Shown here one piece after another: positions 1 through 5,448 of a stretch of DNA of 5,448 bases. The position numbers and the translations under genes are program-made. Below the pieces are notes generated by a model, which was not told the origin of the DNA, did no database searches, and worked only from the letters and a program-made list of their open reading frames with translations. Source of the DNA: Planococcus sp. (in: firmicutes) (GTDB taxonomy: Bacteria > Bacillota > Bacilli > Bacillales_A > Planococcaceae); assembly GCA_030147455.1 (NCBI GenBank), contig JASKZU010000229.1:1-5448 (forward strand), written 5' to 3'. Within the stretch, counting starts at the first letter, position 1. Each line of letters starts with the position of its first letter.

Positions 1-21
1 ACGCAATAAGCAGGAAGCAGC

Positions 22-55
22 AAAGCTGTACCAAAACATTTTGGTGCAGCTTTTT
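22..55 (+). terminator. Rho-independent terminator of an upstream rightward gene
   Basis: The arms AAAGCTG (22-28) and CAGCTTT (47-53) pair. They continue inward through a T-G wobble, then ACCAAA against TTTGGT, leaving a loop of about four bases. A run of five T (51-55) ends the right arm, so the structure fits a terminator for transcription entering from the left. A TAA at 7-9 could be the stop of that gene, but too little of it is present to call. On the opposite strand the T run is short, so it would be a weaker second terminator for ptsH. Confidence 0.75.
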
Positions 56-70
56 GCATGTTTCATAACA

Positions 71-114
71 GCAAAAAGCCACCCGCTTCCTATTGGACGT
101 TGATGGCTTTTTGC
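71..114 (-). terminator. Terminator downstream of ptsH, probably bidirectional
   Basis: A perfect 11-bp inverted repeat, GCAAAAAGCCA (71-81) and TGGCTTTTTGC (104-114), encloses a 22-base loop. It lies 18 bases beyond the ptsH stop codon. Because of the A5/T5 blocks in the arms, the transcript of either strand has a GC-containing stem with a U run. It can therefore end ptsH leftward and back up the neighbouring terminator rightward. With no gene between it and ptsH, ptsH appears to be transcribed alone. Confidence 0.7.
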
Positions 115-132
115 TTAAAGCTTGTGAACATC

Positions 133-402
133 TTATTTGTTGGAGATTCCTTCAGACTGGAGCACTTGGCTGATTGTTGCCATCGCATCGTCCTCGTCAG
201 CGCCGTTTGCCGTGATCTTAACGACCGATTGCGGCGGAATGCCGAGTGACATCACGCCGAGGATTGATTTTAGGTTGACGGTTTTGCCGCCGAACTCCAG
301 TGAGATATCGGATTGAAATTTCGTGAGTGCACCGACCAATGCGGATGCAGGACGTGCGTGCATGCCTGCCGGGTCTGTAATTGTGAATGTTTTTTCTACC
401 AT
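133..402 (-). CDS. ptsH: Phosphocarrier protein HPr
   Basis: This 89-residue cytoplasmic phosphocarrier takes phosphate from enzyme I (phosphoenolpyruvate-dependent) and passes it to the EIIA domains of sugar permeases. The active-site histidine falls exactly at residue 15, in the motif GMHARPAS (13-20). The regulatory serine falls exactly at residue 46, in NLKSILGVMSLGI (43-55); this is the site used by HPr kinase/phosphorylase in Firmicutes to make the CcpA corepressor. The presence of His15 separates it from the paralogue Crh. Length matches the family (about 88 residues). I start it at the ATG at 400-402 because TAGGAGG lies seven bases upstream. A longer in-frame reading to a TTG at 489 adds 29 residues without HPr similarity. 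It is divergent from mtlA and followed by a terminator, with no ptsI (enzyme I) behind it, unlike the usual ptsHI operon. It could be the cell's only HPr or a second copy. Confidence 0.95.
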   Translation of the reverse strand: MVEKTFTITDPAGMHARPASALVGALTKFQSDISLEFGGKTVNLKSILGVMSLGIPPQSVVKITANGADEDDAMATISQVLQSEGISNK

Positions 403-409
403 GGATAAG

Positions 410-416
410 CCTCCTA
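410..416 (-). promoter_or_regulatory. Ribosome binding site of ptsH
   Basis: The minus strand reads TAGGAGG here, seven bases before the ATG at 402. This near-consensus Shine-Dalgarno site fixes the HPr start and rules out the longer upstream reading. Confidence 0.85.
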
Positions 417-435
417 AGAAATAATGAATAATGAA

Positions 436-466
436 TTTATACATTATTATGACAGTAGAACGGCAA
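436..466 (-). promoter_or_regulatory. Candidate ptsH promoter (weak)
   Basis: On the minus strand a TATAAA at 441-436 could be a -10 element. The only -35-like hexamer is TTGCCG at 466-461, with a long spacer of 19 bases. A CATAAT at 451-446 is an alternative -10 with a poor -35. The surroundings are AT-rich and the position suits a short leader for ptsH. It is the best candidate in the region but is not convincing. Confidence 0.3.
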
Positions 467-509
467 AAGTGGAAGCGACATCCTCTCAAATGCTAAAAAA
501 CAGAAAAAT

Positions 510-540
510 CAGCGTTGTCCGGACAGCTGCGACAAAGCTG
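510..540 (+). promoter_or_regulatory. Probable MtlR operator (inverted repeat)
   Basis: The core is TTGTCC (515-520), nine bases, CGACAA (530-535). From memory, the MtlR site upstream of Bacillus subtilis mtlA is TTGTCA-N9-TGCCAA, which has the same spacing and nearly the same half-sites. The symmetry extends outward to CAGC (510-513) and GCTG (537-540), giving 10-base arms with one mismatch. The core ends 18 bases before the mtlA -35, about 55-75 bases before the expected transcription start, which suits an activator. An internal perfect palindrome TGTCCGGACA (516-525) is also present. Assignment to MtlR is inferred from pattern and context. Confidence 0.65.
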
Positions 541-553
541 GTTTTTGATATGA

Positions 554-583
554 TTGAATACGCTTACAAGAAGAGTCTATAAT
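554..583 (+). promoter_or_regulatory. Sigma-A promoter of mtlA
   Basis: A perfect -10, TATAAT (578-583), is preceded by TTGAAT (554-559) at an 18-base spacing. The -35 matches four of six consensus positions, as expected for a promoter that needs an activator. Transcription should start near 589-591, leaving a leader of about 45 bases before the mtlA ATG. Confidence 0.75.
555..568 (+). promoter_or_regulatory. cre box (CcpA site) over the mtlA -35
   Basis: TGAATACGCTTACA fits the catabolite-responsive element pattern TGWNANCGNTNWCA with a single mismatch (T in place of A at position 5). It covers five of the six -35 bases and part of the spacer. CcpA with HPr(Ser-P) bound here would block RNA polymerase and give glucose repression of the mannitol operon. 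CcpA itself is not in the window. Confidence 0.65.
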
Positions 584-601
584 CAGAAGTAAGAAGAACT
601 A

Positions 602-613
602 GGGCGAAAGCCC
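602..613 (+). other. GNRA-tetraloop hairpin in the mtlA leader
   Basis: GGGC (602-605) and GCCC (610-613) pair around a GAAA loop, a very stable tetraloop class in RNA. It lies five bases before the mtlA Shine-Dalgarno site and about 12 bases from the predicted 5' end. It may protect the message or keep the CCC from pairing with the G-rich ribosome binding site. Confidence 0.45.
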
Positions 614-618
614 ATTAC

Positions 619-626
619 GGGGAGGG
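619..626 (+). promoter_or_regulatory. Ribosome binding site of mtlA
   Basis: GGGGAGGG ends eight bases before the ATG at 635. It is a strong purine-rich site at normal spacing and supports this start. Confidence 0.8.
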
Positions 627-634
627 AATACCAC

Positions 635-2569
635 ATGAATCAATCGAAGGTAAAATTGTATGTCCAAAAGTTCGGGAACTTCCTGAGCTCGATGGTGATG
701 CCGAACATCGGCGCATTTATCGCCTGGGGCTTGATTACAGCATTATTTATTCCAACCGGCTTTTTCCCGAATGAAGAATTCGGCTCGCTCGTAGGCCCGA
801 TGATTACTTACTTGCTGCCGCTTTTGATCGGTTACACAGGAGGCCGCTTGATCCACGACCAGCGCGGTGGCGTAGTCGGTGCGATCGCGACGATGGGGGT
901 GATCGTAGGGGCTCCGGATACGCCGATGTTCCTAGGCGCCATGATCATGGGGCCGCTTGGCGCATTTGTCATCAAGCTGTTTGACCGCTTGATCGAAGGC
1001 AAAATCCGCTCTGGTTTTGAAATGCTCGTCAATAACTTTTCTGCCGGTATTCTCGGCGGGGCGCTTGCACTGTTGGCGTTCCAAGGTGTTGGCCCGGCAG
1101 TTAGCGCGTTCACGAAAGTGCTCGTATCCGGCGTCGACTGGCTGCTTGCGACAGGGCTTTTGCCGCTGACCAGTATCCTGATCGAACCGGCGAAGATCTT
1201 GTTCTTGAACAACGCCATCAACCACGGCATTTTGTCGCCGATCGGGCTGGAGCAAGTGCAGCAAACCGGCAAATCGATCTTGTTCTTGCTTGAAGCAAAC
1301 CCGGGACCTGGTCTTGGCGTCTTGCTCGCGTTCATGATTTTCGGTAAAGGCATCGCGAAACAATCCGCACCGGGCGCAGTCATCATCCACTTCCTCGGCG
1401 GGATTCACGAAATTTACTTCCCGTACGTCTTGATGAAGCCGATGTTGTTGCTGTCGGTTATTCTCGGAGGCATGAGCGGCGTCTTCACGCTTGTCGTGAT
1501 GGGCGGCGGGCTCGTGGCTCCTGCATCACCAGGCAGCATCTTCGCCATTGCGGCGGTTACACCGCCTGAAGGCTTGGCATACCTGGCGAACTTTACCGCG
1601 ATACTCGTAGCGGCTGCCGTGTCGTTTGTCATCTCGGCGATCGTCCTTAAAGGAAGCAAGCAGACTGACAGCGACGAAGATGTGGCAGCGGCAACGCAGC
1701 GCATGGAACAAATGAAAGGCAAGAAAAGCTCGGTTTCCGGCGCACTCGGCGCTACTGCAGTCGCTGGAGCAGGAACGGCTGGAAGCGGCACGTTCCCGGA
1801 AAATGTCGATAAAATCGTCTTTGCCTGTGACGCGGGCATGGGGTCGAGTGCCATGGGCGCTTCTCTCCTGACGAAAAAAGTAAAAGAAGCAGGTCTCGGC
1901 ATCAAAGTTACGAACAGTGCCATCAGTTCGATTCCGGCTGATTCACAGATCATCATCACGCAGGACAAATTGACGCCTCGCGCCAAAGACAAACGGCCGG
2001 ATGCGTACCATATTTCCGTCGACAACTTCCTGTCGAGCCCGGAATACGACCGGTTGATCGACAGCTTGAAATACGGCGTCACAAAAGAACAGGCCGATTT
2101 GGTTGAAGACAGCGAAGTCAACGCACCCGCTGCGCAAGAAGATGACCAGTTGCTGACAGAAGACAACATCTTCCTTAACCAAAGCTTCCGAAACAAAGAG
2201 CAGGCAATCCGTTTTGCCGGGGAAGCGTTAGTGAAAGCAGGCTACGTCCAACCGTCTTATGTGGAAGAAATGCTTAAACGCGAAGAAATCACGAGCACGT
2301 ACATGGGCAACAACGTCGCCATTCCGCACGGCACGGAAGAAGCGAAGCAAGCCGTGATCAAGTCCGGCTTTACCGTGATTCAAGTGCCAAACGGCGTTGA
2401 CTTTAACGGAGAAAGCGCGAAAATGATCTTCGGCATCGCCGGCAACGACGGCAGCCACCTGGAGATTCTTTCTGGCATCGCAGTCATCTGCGCAGATCAG
2501 GCGAACGTCGATCAGCTGGTCGCAGCGAAATCCGCTAAGGAATTGCTCGATATCATCAACAGCAAATAA
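635..2569 (+). CDS. mtlA: Mannitol-specific PTS permease, fused EIICBA
   Basis: This 644-residue inner-membrane transporter imports D-mannitol and phosphorylates it to mannitol-1-phosphate. The N-terminal EIIC domain (about 1-340) is hydrophobic. It begins like Escherichia coli MtlA (motif MVMPNIGAFIAWG) and carries NHG at 196-198 and GGIHEIYFP, whose GIHE spans 256-259 with Glu259 matching the E. coli active-site Glu257. A charged then Ala/Gly-rich linker (about 341-388) leads to EIIB, with the phosphorylated Cys398 in FACDAGMGSSAMG. A second acidic linker near 490-505 leads to EIIA, with the phosphorylated His565 in NVAIPHGTEEAK. Length is close to the 637 residues of E. coli MtlA, so all three domains are intact. 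Many Firmicutes instead encode EIIA separately as mtlF. It is the first gene of the operon, behind a promoter with operator and cre box, and HPr encoded divergently is its likely phosphate donor. Confidence 0.97.
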   Translation: MNQSKVKLYVQKFGNFLSSMVMPNIGAFIAWGLITALFIPTGFFPNEEFGSLVGPMITYLLPLLIGYTGGRLIHDQRGGVVGAIATMGVIVGAPDTPMFLGAMIMGPLGAFVIKLFDRLIEGKIRSGFEMLVNNFSAGILGGALALLAFQGVGPAVSAFTKVLVSGVDWLLATGLLPLTSILIEPAKILFLNNAINHGILSPIGLEQVQQTGKSILFLLEANPGPGLGVLLAFMIFGKGIAKQSAPGAVIIHFLGGIHEIYFPYVLMKPMLLLSVILGGMSGVFTLVVMGGGLVAPASPGSIFAIAAVTPPEGLAYLANFTAILVAAAVSFVISAIVLKGSKQTDSDEDVAAATQRMEQMKGKKSSVSGALGATAVAGAGTAGSGTFPENVDKIVFACDAGMGSSAMGASLLTKKVKEAGLGIKVTNSAISSIPADSQIIITQDKLTPRAKDKRPDAYHISVDNFLSSPEYDRLIDSLKYGVTKEQADLVEDSEVNAPAAQEDDQLLTEDNIFLNQSFRNKEQAIRFAGEALVKAGYVQPSYVEEMLKREEITSTYMGNNVAIPHGTEEAKQAVIKSGFTVIQVPNGVDFNGESAKMIFGIAGNDGSHLEILSGIAVICADQANVDQLVAAKSAKELLDIINSK

Positions 2570-2576
2570 ACAGCAG

Positions 2577-2610
2577 CATGAAAAGGCAGGGAATTTCCTG
2601 CCTTTTTATG
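2577..2610 (+). terminator. Intra-operon terminator between mtlA and mtlR
   Basis: AAAAGGCAGG (2581-2590) pairs with CCTGCCTTTT (2597-2606) around a six-base loop. CAT (2577-2579) and ATG (2608-2610) extend the stem through a G-T wobble. A T run at 2603-2607 completes a standard rho-independent terminator, starting seven bases after the mtlA stop. It could lower transcription of mtlR and mtlD relative to mtlA, or stabilise the 3' end of an mtlA-only message. The near-symmetric A and T blocks would let it act on both strands. Confidence 0.75.
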
Positions 2611-2767
2611 TTATACATAAGCAGAATAAAGGGAATAGAAATTGGGTATAGCAAGCCGGGCTCTAATGCATATCGAGCCACTACGAAAACCTGCAAAAAG
2701 CCTTTCGCAGGAAAGCACAGCAGCGTTGTGGAATATAGACCAGTAGAAACATTTCGTTTTATGGGAG
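2611..2767. other. mtlA-mtlR intergenic region, no gene seen
   Basis: After the terminator about 160 bases precede the mtlR ribosome binding site. I find no credible gene and no convincing sigma-A promoter. Two small inverted repeats are present: GGCTC (2659-2663) with GAGCC (2675-2679), and CCTGC (2690-2694) with GCAGG (2707-2711). The sequence CAGCGTTGT at 2721-2729 repeats exactly the left arm of the probable MtlR operator (510-518), but without its partner half-site. The stretch may be an untranslated leader for mtlR or contain a weak promoter. Confidence 0.4.
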
Positions 2768-2774
2768 GGAGGTG
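2768..2774 (+). promoter_or_regulatory. Ribosome binding site that decides the mtlR start
   Basis: GGAGGTG is a seven-base match to the anti-Shine-Dalgarno sequence of 16S rRNA and ends six bases before the GTG at 2781. The earlier in-frame GTG at 2772 overlaps this site and would have almost no spacer, so 2781 is preferred. Confidence 0.75.
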
Positions 2775-2780
2775 GCTCAG

Positions 2781-4862
2781 GTGTTTGTTACGTTTAGGGA
2801 AAAATCCATTATCGAACTGGTGACCCGGATGTCCGCGAAGCATACCGTGCATTCGCTCGCAACTTATCTCGACGTCAGCGCCCGGACCATCCAGCGCGAT
2901 TTGAAATCGGTCGACAAGCTGATGGACGAGTTTGGCCTGGCGATCAAGCGTACGCCGGCAGACGGGTTGTATATCGAAGGCAATAATGAGCAAGTATACC
3001 GCTTGATGCAAAACCTGGCGGCGACGAGCATAGCCGATGAAACGGCGGAGGAAAAAAAGCTGCGTTTGCTGATTGTCTTGCTGGAAGAAGGCTCTTTTTT
3101 CAAAAAGCAGGTACTGGCCAATCAGCTCGGCATCAGCAACACAACGCTCACTTCCTATTTGGACGACCTTGCCAAGTGGCTCAATAAATTTTCGGTCAGG
3201 CTGTCGAGGCAGCGGGGCGTCGGCGTTGAAATCGAGGGGCAAGAAGCGAACAAGCGTCACGCACTCGCCAATTACTTCCTGATTTATTTTTATGAAGAAC
3301 TGATCGAAAGCTTGTATAACCTGCAGCAAGGAAAAATTCAGAAAGATAAGATTCTCGGCTATTTTTCTCCCGATTATTTATTAGTGGTCAACGAGCTGGT
3401 CGGCGAAAAAATCAACAGCGAACAGCTTCGTTTGGCGGATAGCGACTATACCGGGCTCGTTGTTCACATGTGCCTCGCGCTGCAGCGAACCGAACGGGAG
3501 CTGTTGCTGAAGCCAGTGGATGCAGAAAGTGAACCGGGCAGCGAACAAAAAGTGATCCGGACGATCAACAGCGAACTGGAGCAACAGCTTGGCGTTGGGT
3601 TGAGGGATGAGGACGTACAATTTCTATCAGTCGTGTTGAAAGGGTCGAAGATTCAAGCATCCAACGTCCTTTATTATGACAGTGTGCTGCTCAGCCGGCT
3701 CATCAAAAATTTGATTCGCGACGTATCCGCGCAGCTGCACGTGGATTTGACGAAAGATTTCTCGCTGTACCAGGGGCTGCTCGCCCATATGGAACCGGCG
3801 ATTTTCCGGCTCAAGCAAAAACTCGAGCCGTTCAATCCGCTGACCGACGAGATCAAGAAAAAATATCCGGTGCTGTTTTTGGCGGTCAAGCAAGGCTTGC
3901 AGAACGAGTTTGAAGACTTGGATTTTCCGGCAGATGAAGTCGCATTTGTGGTGCTTCATTTCGGGTCGGCGCTGTTGATGATGGAAGAGCGCGTGCAAAT
4001 CGATGCAGTCGTCGTGTGCCCGACAGGCATCGGCACATCGAAAATGCTCGCAAGCCGCATTCAAAAAGAACTGCCGGAAATCGATACGGTGCACATTTTG
4101 TCGATCAACGAGCTGCAGGCGGCCAATTTTCAGGATTATGATTTGGTCATTTCCACGATTCGGCTGCCGGTGACCGATGTGGATTACTTGATGGTGAGCC
4201 CGCTTTTGAGCGACCAGGACATCGGGCACATTGAAAATTATCTTCAGCACAATATCGAAAAAGTCACCCGCAACAACCGCTATTTGCCGATCGGCAAGCC
4301 GGATGACGTGAAAAACCGGAAAAACAAAACCGACCTGAAAAGCTTGCTGCGGGAAATCAATGAAGTGCAGACGAGCATGGAATCGATACTCGATCATTTT
4401 AAAGTGCTGAACAAAAGGGGCGGGGACTACTGGCAAGTCCTTCGTGAGGTACTCGAACAAGCAGAACGGGACGATTTTGTGGGGGATGCAGAAAGCACGC
4501 TGCTGCAATTAAGAGAACGCGAAGCAAAGGGCGGCCTTGGAATCCCGAACACCAATATGGCGCTGTTTCACTGCCGCGATAAGGCGGTCCAGGAGCTTGT
4601 GTTCCAGGTTGTGCATTTGGAGATGCCAAGCCCGGTCAAAGGGATGGACGGTGGAGAGGTGCAGCTTACCAACTTGCTGCTTATGCTTGCCCCGCTCGAG
4701 TTGACGGCGCGCGAGCAGGAAATCATGAGCTTGATCAGTTCAAGCATTATTGAAAGTGAAGAGGCTATGATGATTTTCTCTTCTTCGCATGAAGGCGTCA
4801 TCCGCAGCAAGCTGGAGCAATTGTTTTACGATTACCTACAAAATAACTTGATAAAGGAATGA
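2781..4862 (+). CDS. mtlR: Mannitol operon transcriptional regulator MtlR (PRD family)
   Basis: This 693-residue cytoplasmic DNA-binding regulator probably activates the mtlA promoter. Domains in order are: a helix-turn-helix (about 1-67, recognition part VSARTIQRDL), a second winged helix (about 92-155, LGISNTTLTSYLDDL), PRD1 (about 180-290), PRD2 (about 295-405), an EIIB-Gat-like domain (about 408-500) and an EIIA-Mtl-like domain (about 540-690). Likely phosphorylation sites are His229 (PRD1), His336 and His393 (PRD2), Cys413 (in VVCPTGIGTSK) and His597 (in LFHCRD). Each sits close to its Bacillus subtilis counterpart as I recall it (230, 342, 399, 419, 599). The second PRD1 histidine is not seen: the matching motif reads FLSVVLKGSK with Val285 at that place. 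I start at the GTG at 2781 because of the ribosome binding site and because the resulting N-terminus (MFVTFRE) resembles B. subtilis MtlR (MYMTARE). A GTG three codons earlier is the alternative. In B. subtilis mtlR is elsewhere; here it lies between mtlA and mtlD. Confidence 0.93.
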   Translation: MFVTFREKSIIELVTRMSAKHTVHSLATYLDVSARTIQRDLKSVDKLMDEFGLAIKRTPADGLYIEGNNEQVYRLMQNLAATSIADETAEEKKLRLLIVLLEEGSFFKKQVLANQLGISNTTLTSYLDDLAKWLNKFSVRLSRQRGVGVEIEGQEANKRHALANYFLIYFYEELIESLYNLQQGKIQKDKILGYFSPDYLLVVNELVGEKINSEQLRLADSDYTGLVVHMCLALQRTERELLLKPVDAESEPGSEQKVIRTINSELEQQLGVGLRDEDVQFLSVVLKGSKIQASNVLYYDSVLLSRLIKNLIRDVSAQLHVDLTKDFSLYQGLLAHMEPAIFRLKQKLEPFNPLTDEIKKKYPVLFLAVKQGLQNEFEDLDFPADEVAFVVLHFGSALLMMEERVQIDAVVVCPTGIGTSKMLASRIQKELPEIDTVHILSINELQAANFQDYDLVISTIRLPVTDVDYLMVSPLLSDQDIGHIENYLQHNIEKVTRNNRYLPIGKPDDVKNRKNKTDLKSLLREINEVQTSMESILDHFKVLNKRGGDYWQVLREVLEQAERDDFVGDAESTLLQLREREAKGGLGIPNTNMALFHCRDKAVQELVFQVVHLEMPSPVKGMDGGEVQLTNLLLMLAPLELTAREQEIMSLISSSIIESEEAMMIFSSSHEGVIRSKLEQLFYDYLQNNLIKE
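4853..4858 (+). promoter_or_regulatory. Ribosome binding site of mtlD, inside the mtlR end
   Basis: AAAGGA lies within the last codons of mtlR, nine bases before a TTG at 4868. It directly abuts the ATG at 4859, which overlaps the mtlR stop as ATGA. The spacing favours TTG as the mtlD start and suggests that mtlR and mtlD translation is coupled. Confidence 0.55.
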
Positions 4863-4867
4863 TTTTT

Positions 4868-5448
4868 TTGAAACAGGCAATTCATTTTGGCGCAGGCAAT
4901 ATCGGCAGAGGCTTTATCGGCGCATTGTTTTCCGAATCCGGCTATCACGTCAGTTTCGTGGATGTGGCCGAACGCATCATCGATCAGTTGAACGAGCAGC
5001 AACAATACCGCGTTAAGCTCGCGCAGGAGCAGGAACAAAGCATGTTGATCCAGAATGTATCCGGCATCAACAATATGAAAGACGAGGAAGCGGTCATTGC
5101 CAAACTTCAGCAAGCGACCTATTTGACGACGGCGATTGGACCAAACATCCTGCCGCGTATTGCGCCGCTCATTGCACGGGGAATCGAAGCCCGTGTCCAT
5201 ACAAGCGATGAAAAGTTATACATCATTGCTTGCGAAAACCAAATTGGCGCGACGGATATTCTGAAAGGCCATATTTTAGATCATCTGGGCGATGAGGCGA
5301 AGATAAAGCTAGCAGGAAAAGTCTTTTTCTTCAACTCGGCAGTCGACCGGATCGTGCCGATTCAAGAAAGCGATTCACTCGATGTACTCGTCGAGCCTTA
5401 TTATGAATGGGTCGTCGAAACGAGCGAGGAAATCCCGCGTGTAGAAGG
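4868..5448 (+). CDS. mtlD: Mannitol-1-phosphate 5-dehydrogenase (partial, 3' end missing)
   Basis: This cytoplasmic NAD-dependent enzyme oxidises mannitol-1-phosphate, the product of MtlA, to fructose-6-phosphate. The first 193 residues are present and open to the right edge; the family is about 370-385 residues long, so roughly half is missing. The N-terminal Rossmann nucleotide-binding motif HFGAGNIGRGFIG occupies residues 6-18. The acidic residue of FVDVAE at the end of the second strand suits NAD binding. IACEN (residues 120-124) and SAVDRIVP (157-164) match conserved motifs of E. coli MtlD. I chose the TTG at 4868 because it gives MKQAIHFGAGN, close to the usual MKALHFGAGN start, and has a ribosome binding site nine bases upstream. 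The in-frame ATG at 4859 would add three residues and overlap the mtlR stop. It follows mtlR by five bases and must share its transcript. Confidence 0.93.
   Translation, partial: MKQAIHFGAGNIGRGFIGALFSESGYHVSFVDVAERIIDQLNEQQQYRVKLAQEQEQSMLIQNVSGINNMKDEEAVIAKLQQATYLTTAIGPNILPRIAPLIARGIEARVHTSDEKLYIIACENQIGATDILKGHILDHLGDEAKIKLAGKVFFFNSAVDRIVPIQESDSLDVLVEPYYEWVVETSEEIPRVE

Noticed and set aside
1..9. End of an upstream rightward gene (TAA at 7-9)
   Set aside because: It is plausible because a terminator follows at 22-55, but three codons cannot support a gene call.
470..483. Possible second cre box (TGGAAGCGACATCC) near the ptsH promoter candidate
   Set aside because: It has at least three mismatches to the cre pattern, too many to support a site.
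403..489. Upstream in-frame extension of ptsH to a TTG at 489
   Set aside because: The added 29 residues resemble no HPr, the true ATG at 402 has an excellent ribosome binding site, and His15 and Ser46 take their standard numbers only from that ATG.
2666..2746. 26-codon open frame starting with ATG in the mtlA-mtlR gap
   Set aside because: There is no ribosome binding site and no recognisable motif; its length is expected by chance.
2578..2823. 81-codon rightward open frame across the mtlA-mtlR gap
   Set aside because: It starts inside the terminator hairpin, has no ribosome binding site, runs into mtlR in another frame, and has no recognisable protein features.
2556..4508. Long leftward open frames opposite mtlR (2556-3329 and 3627-4508)
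   Set aside because: They lie antisense to a well-supported mtlR, lack family features, and are typical by-products of its codon usage.

Overview
The window carries a mannitol uptake and catabolism locus from a low-to-mid GC Firmicute. It most resembles a Bacillales member, perhaps of the Planococcus group; that is an impression from protein similarity and roughly 50% GC, not something I could test. Supporting signs are strong Shine-Dalgarno sites, GTG and TTG starts, an HPr carrying both His15 and Ser46, a CcpA-type cre box and a PRD-family MtlR. It is ordinary chromosomal metabolism. I see no mobile element, CRISPR array, RNA gene or clear sign of recent transfer.

Layout, left to right. 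Positions 1-132 hold two hairpin terminators: one for a gene off the left edge reading rightward, the other for ptsH reading leftward. ptsH (133-402, minus) encodes HPr and stands alone, without ptsI. The divergent control region (403-634) holds a weak candidate ptsH promoter, a long imperfect inverted repeat that is the likely MtlR operator, a good sigma-A promoter for mtlA, and a cre box overlapping its -35. A small GNRA-capped hairpin sits just before the mtlA ribosome binding site. mtlA (635-2569) encodes a full-length fused EIICBA mannitol permease. The 211-base gap that follows starts with a strong terminator-like hairpin and has no convincing gene. mtlR (2781-4862) encodes the PRD/EIIB/EIIA-type regulator, and mtlD (from 4868, cut by the right edge) encodes mannitol-1-phosphate 5-dehydrogenase, packed directly behind mtlR.

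How the genes work together: HPr passes phosphate from enzyme I to the EIIA domain of MtlA, then to EIIB, and mannitol is imported through EIIC as mannitol-1-phosphate. MtlD oxidises this to fructose-6-phosphate for glycolysis. MtlR probably activates the mtlA promoter according to the phosphorylation state of its PRD2, EIIB-like and EIIA-like domains. HPr(Ser-P) with CcpA probably represses it at the cre box. No separate mtlF (EIIA) is needed because EIIA is fused to MtlA.

The points most worth a second look are the orphan ptsH beside the mtl operon, the 43-bp inverted repeat, the cre/-35 overlap, the terminator inside the operon, the missing second PRD1 histidine in MtlR, and the non-ATG starts of mtlR and mtlD.
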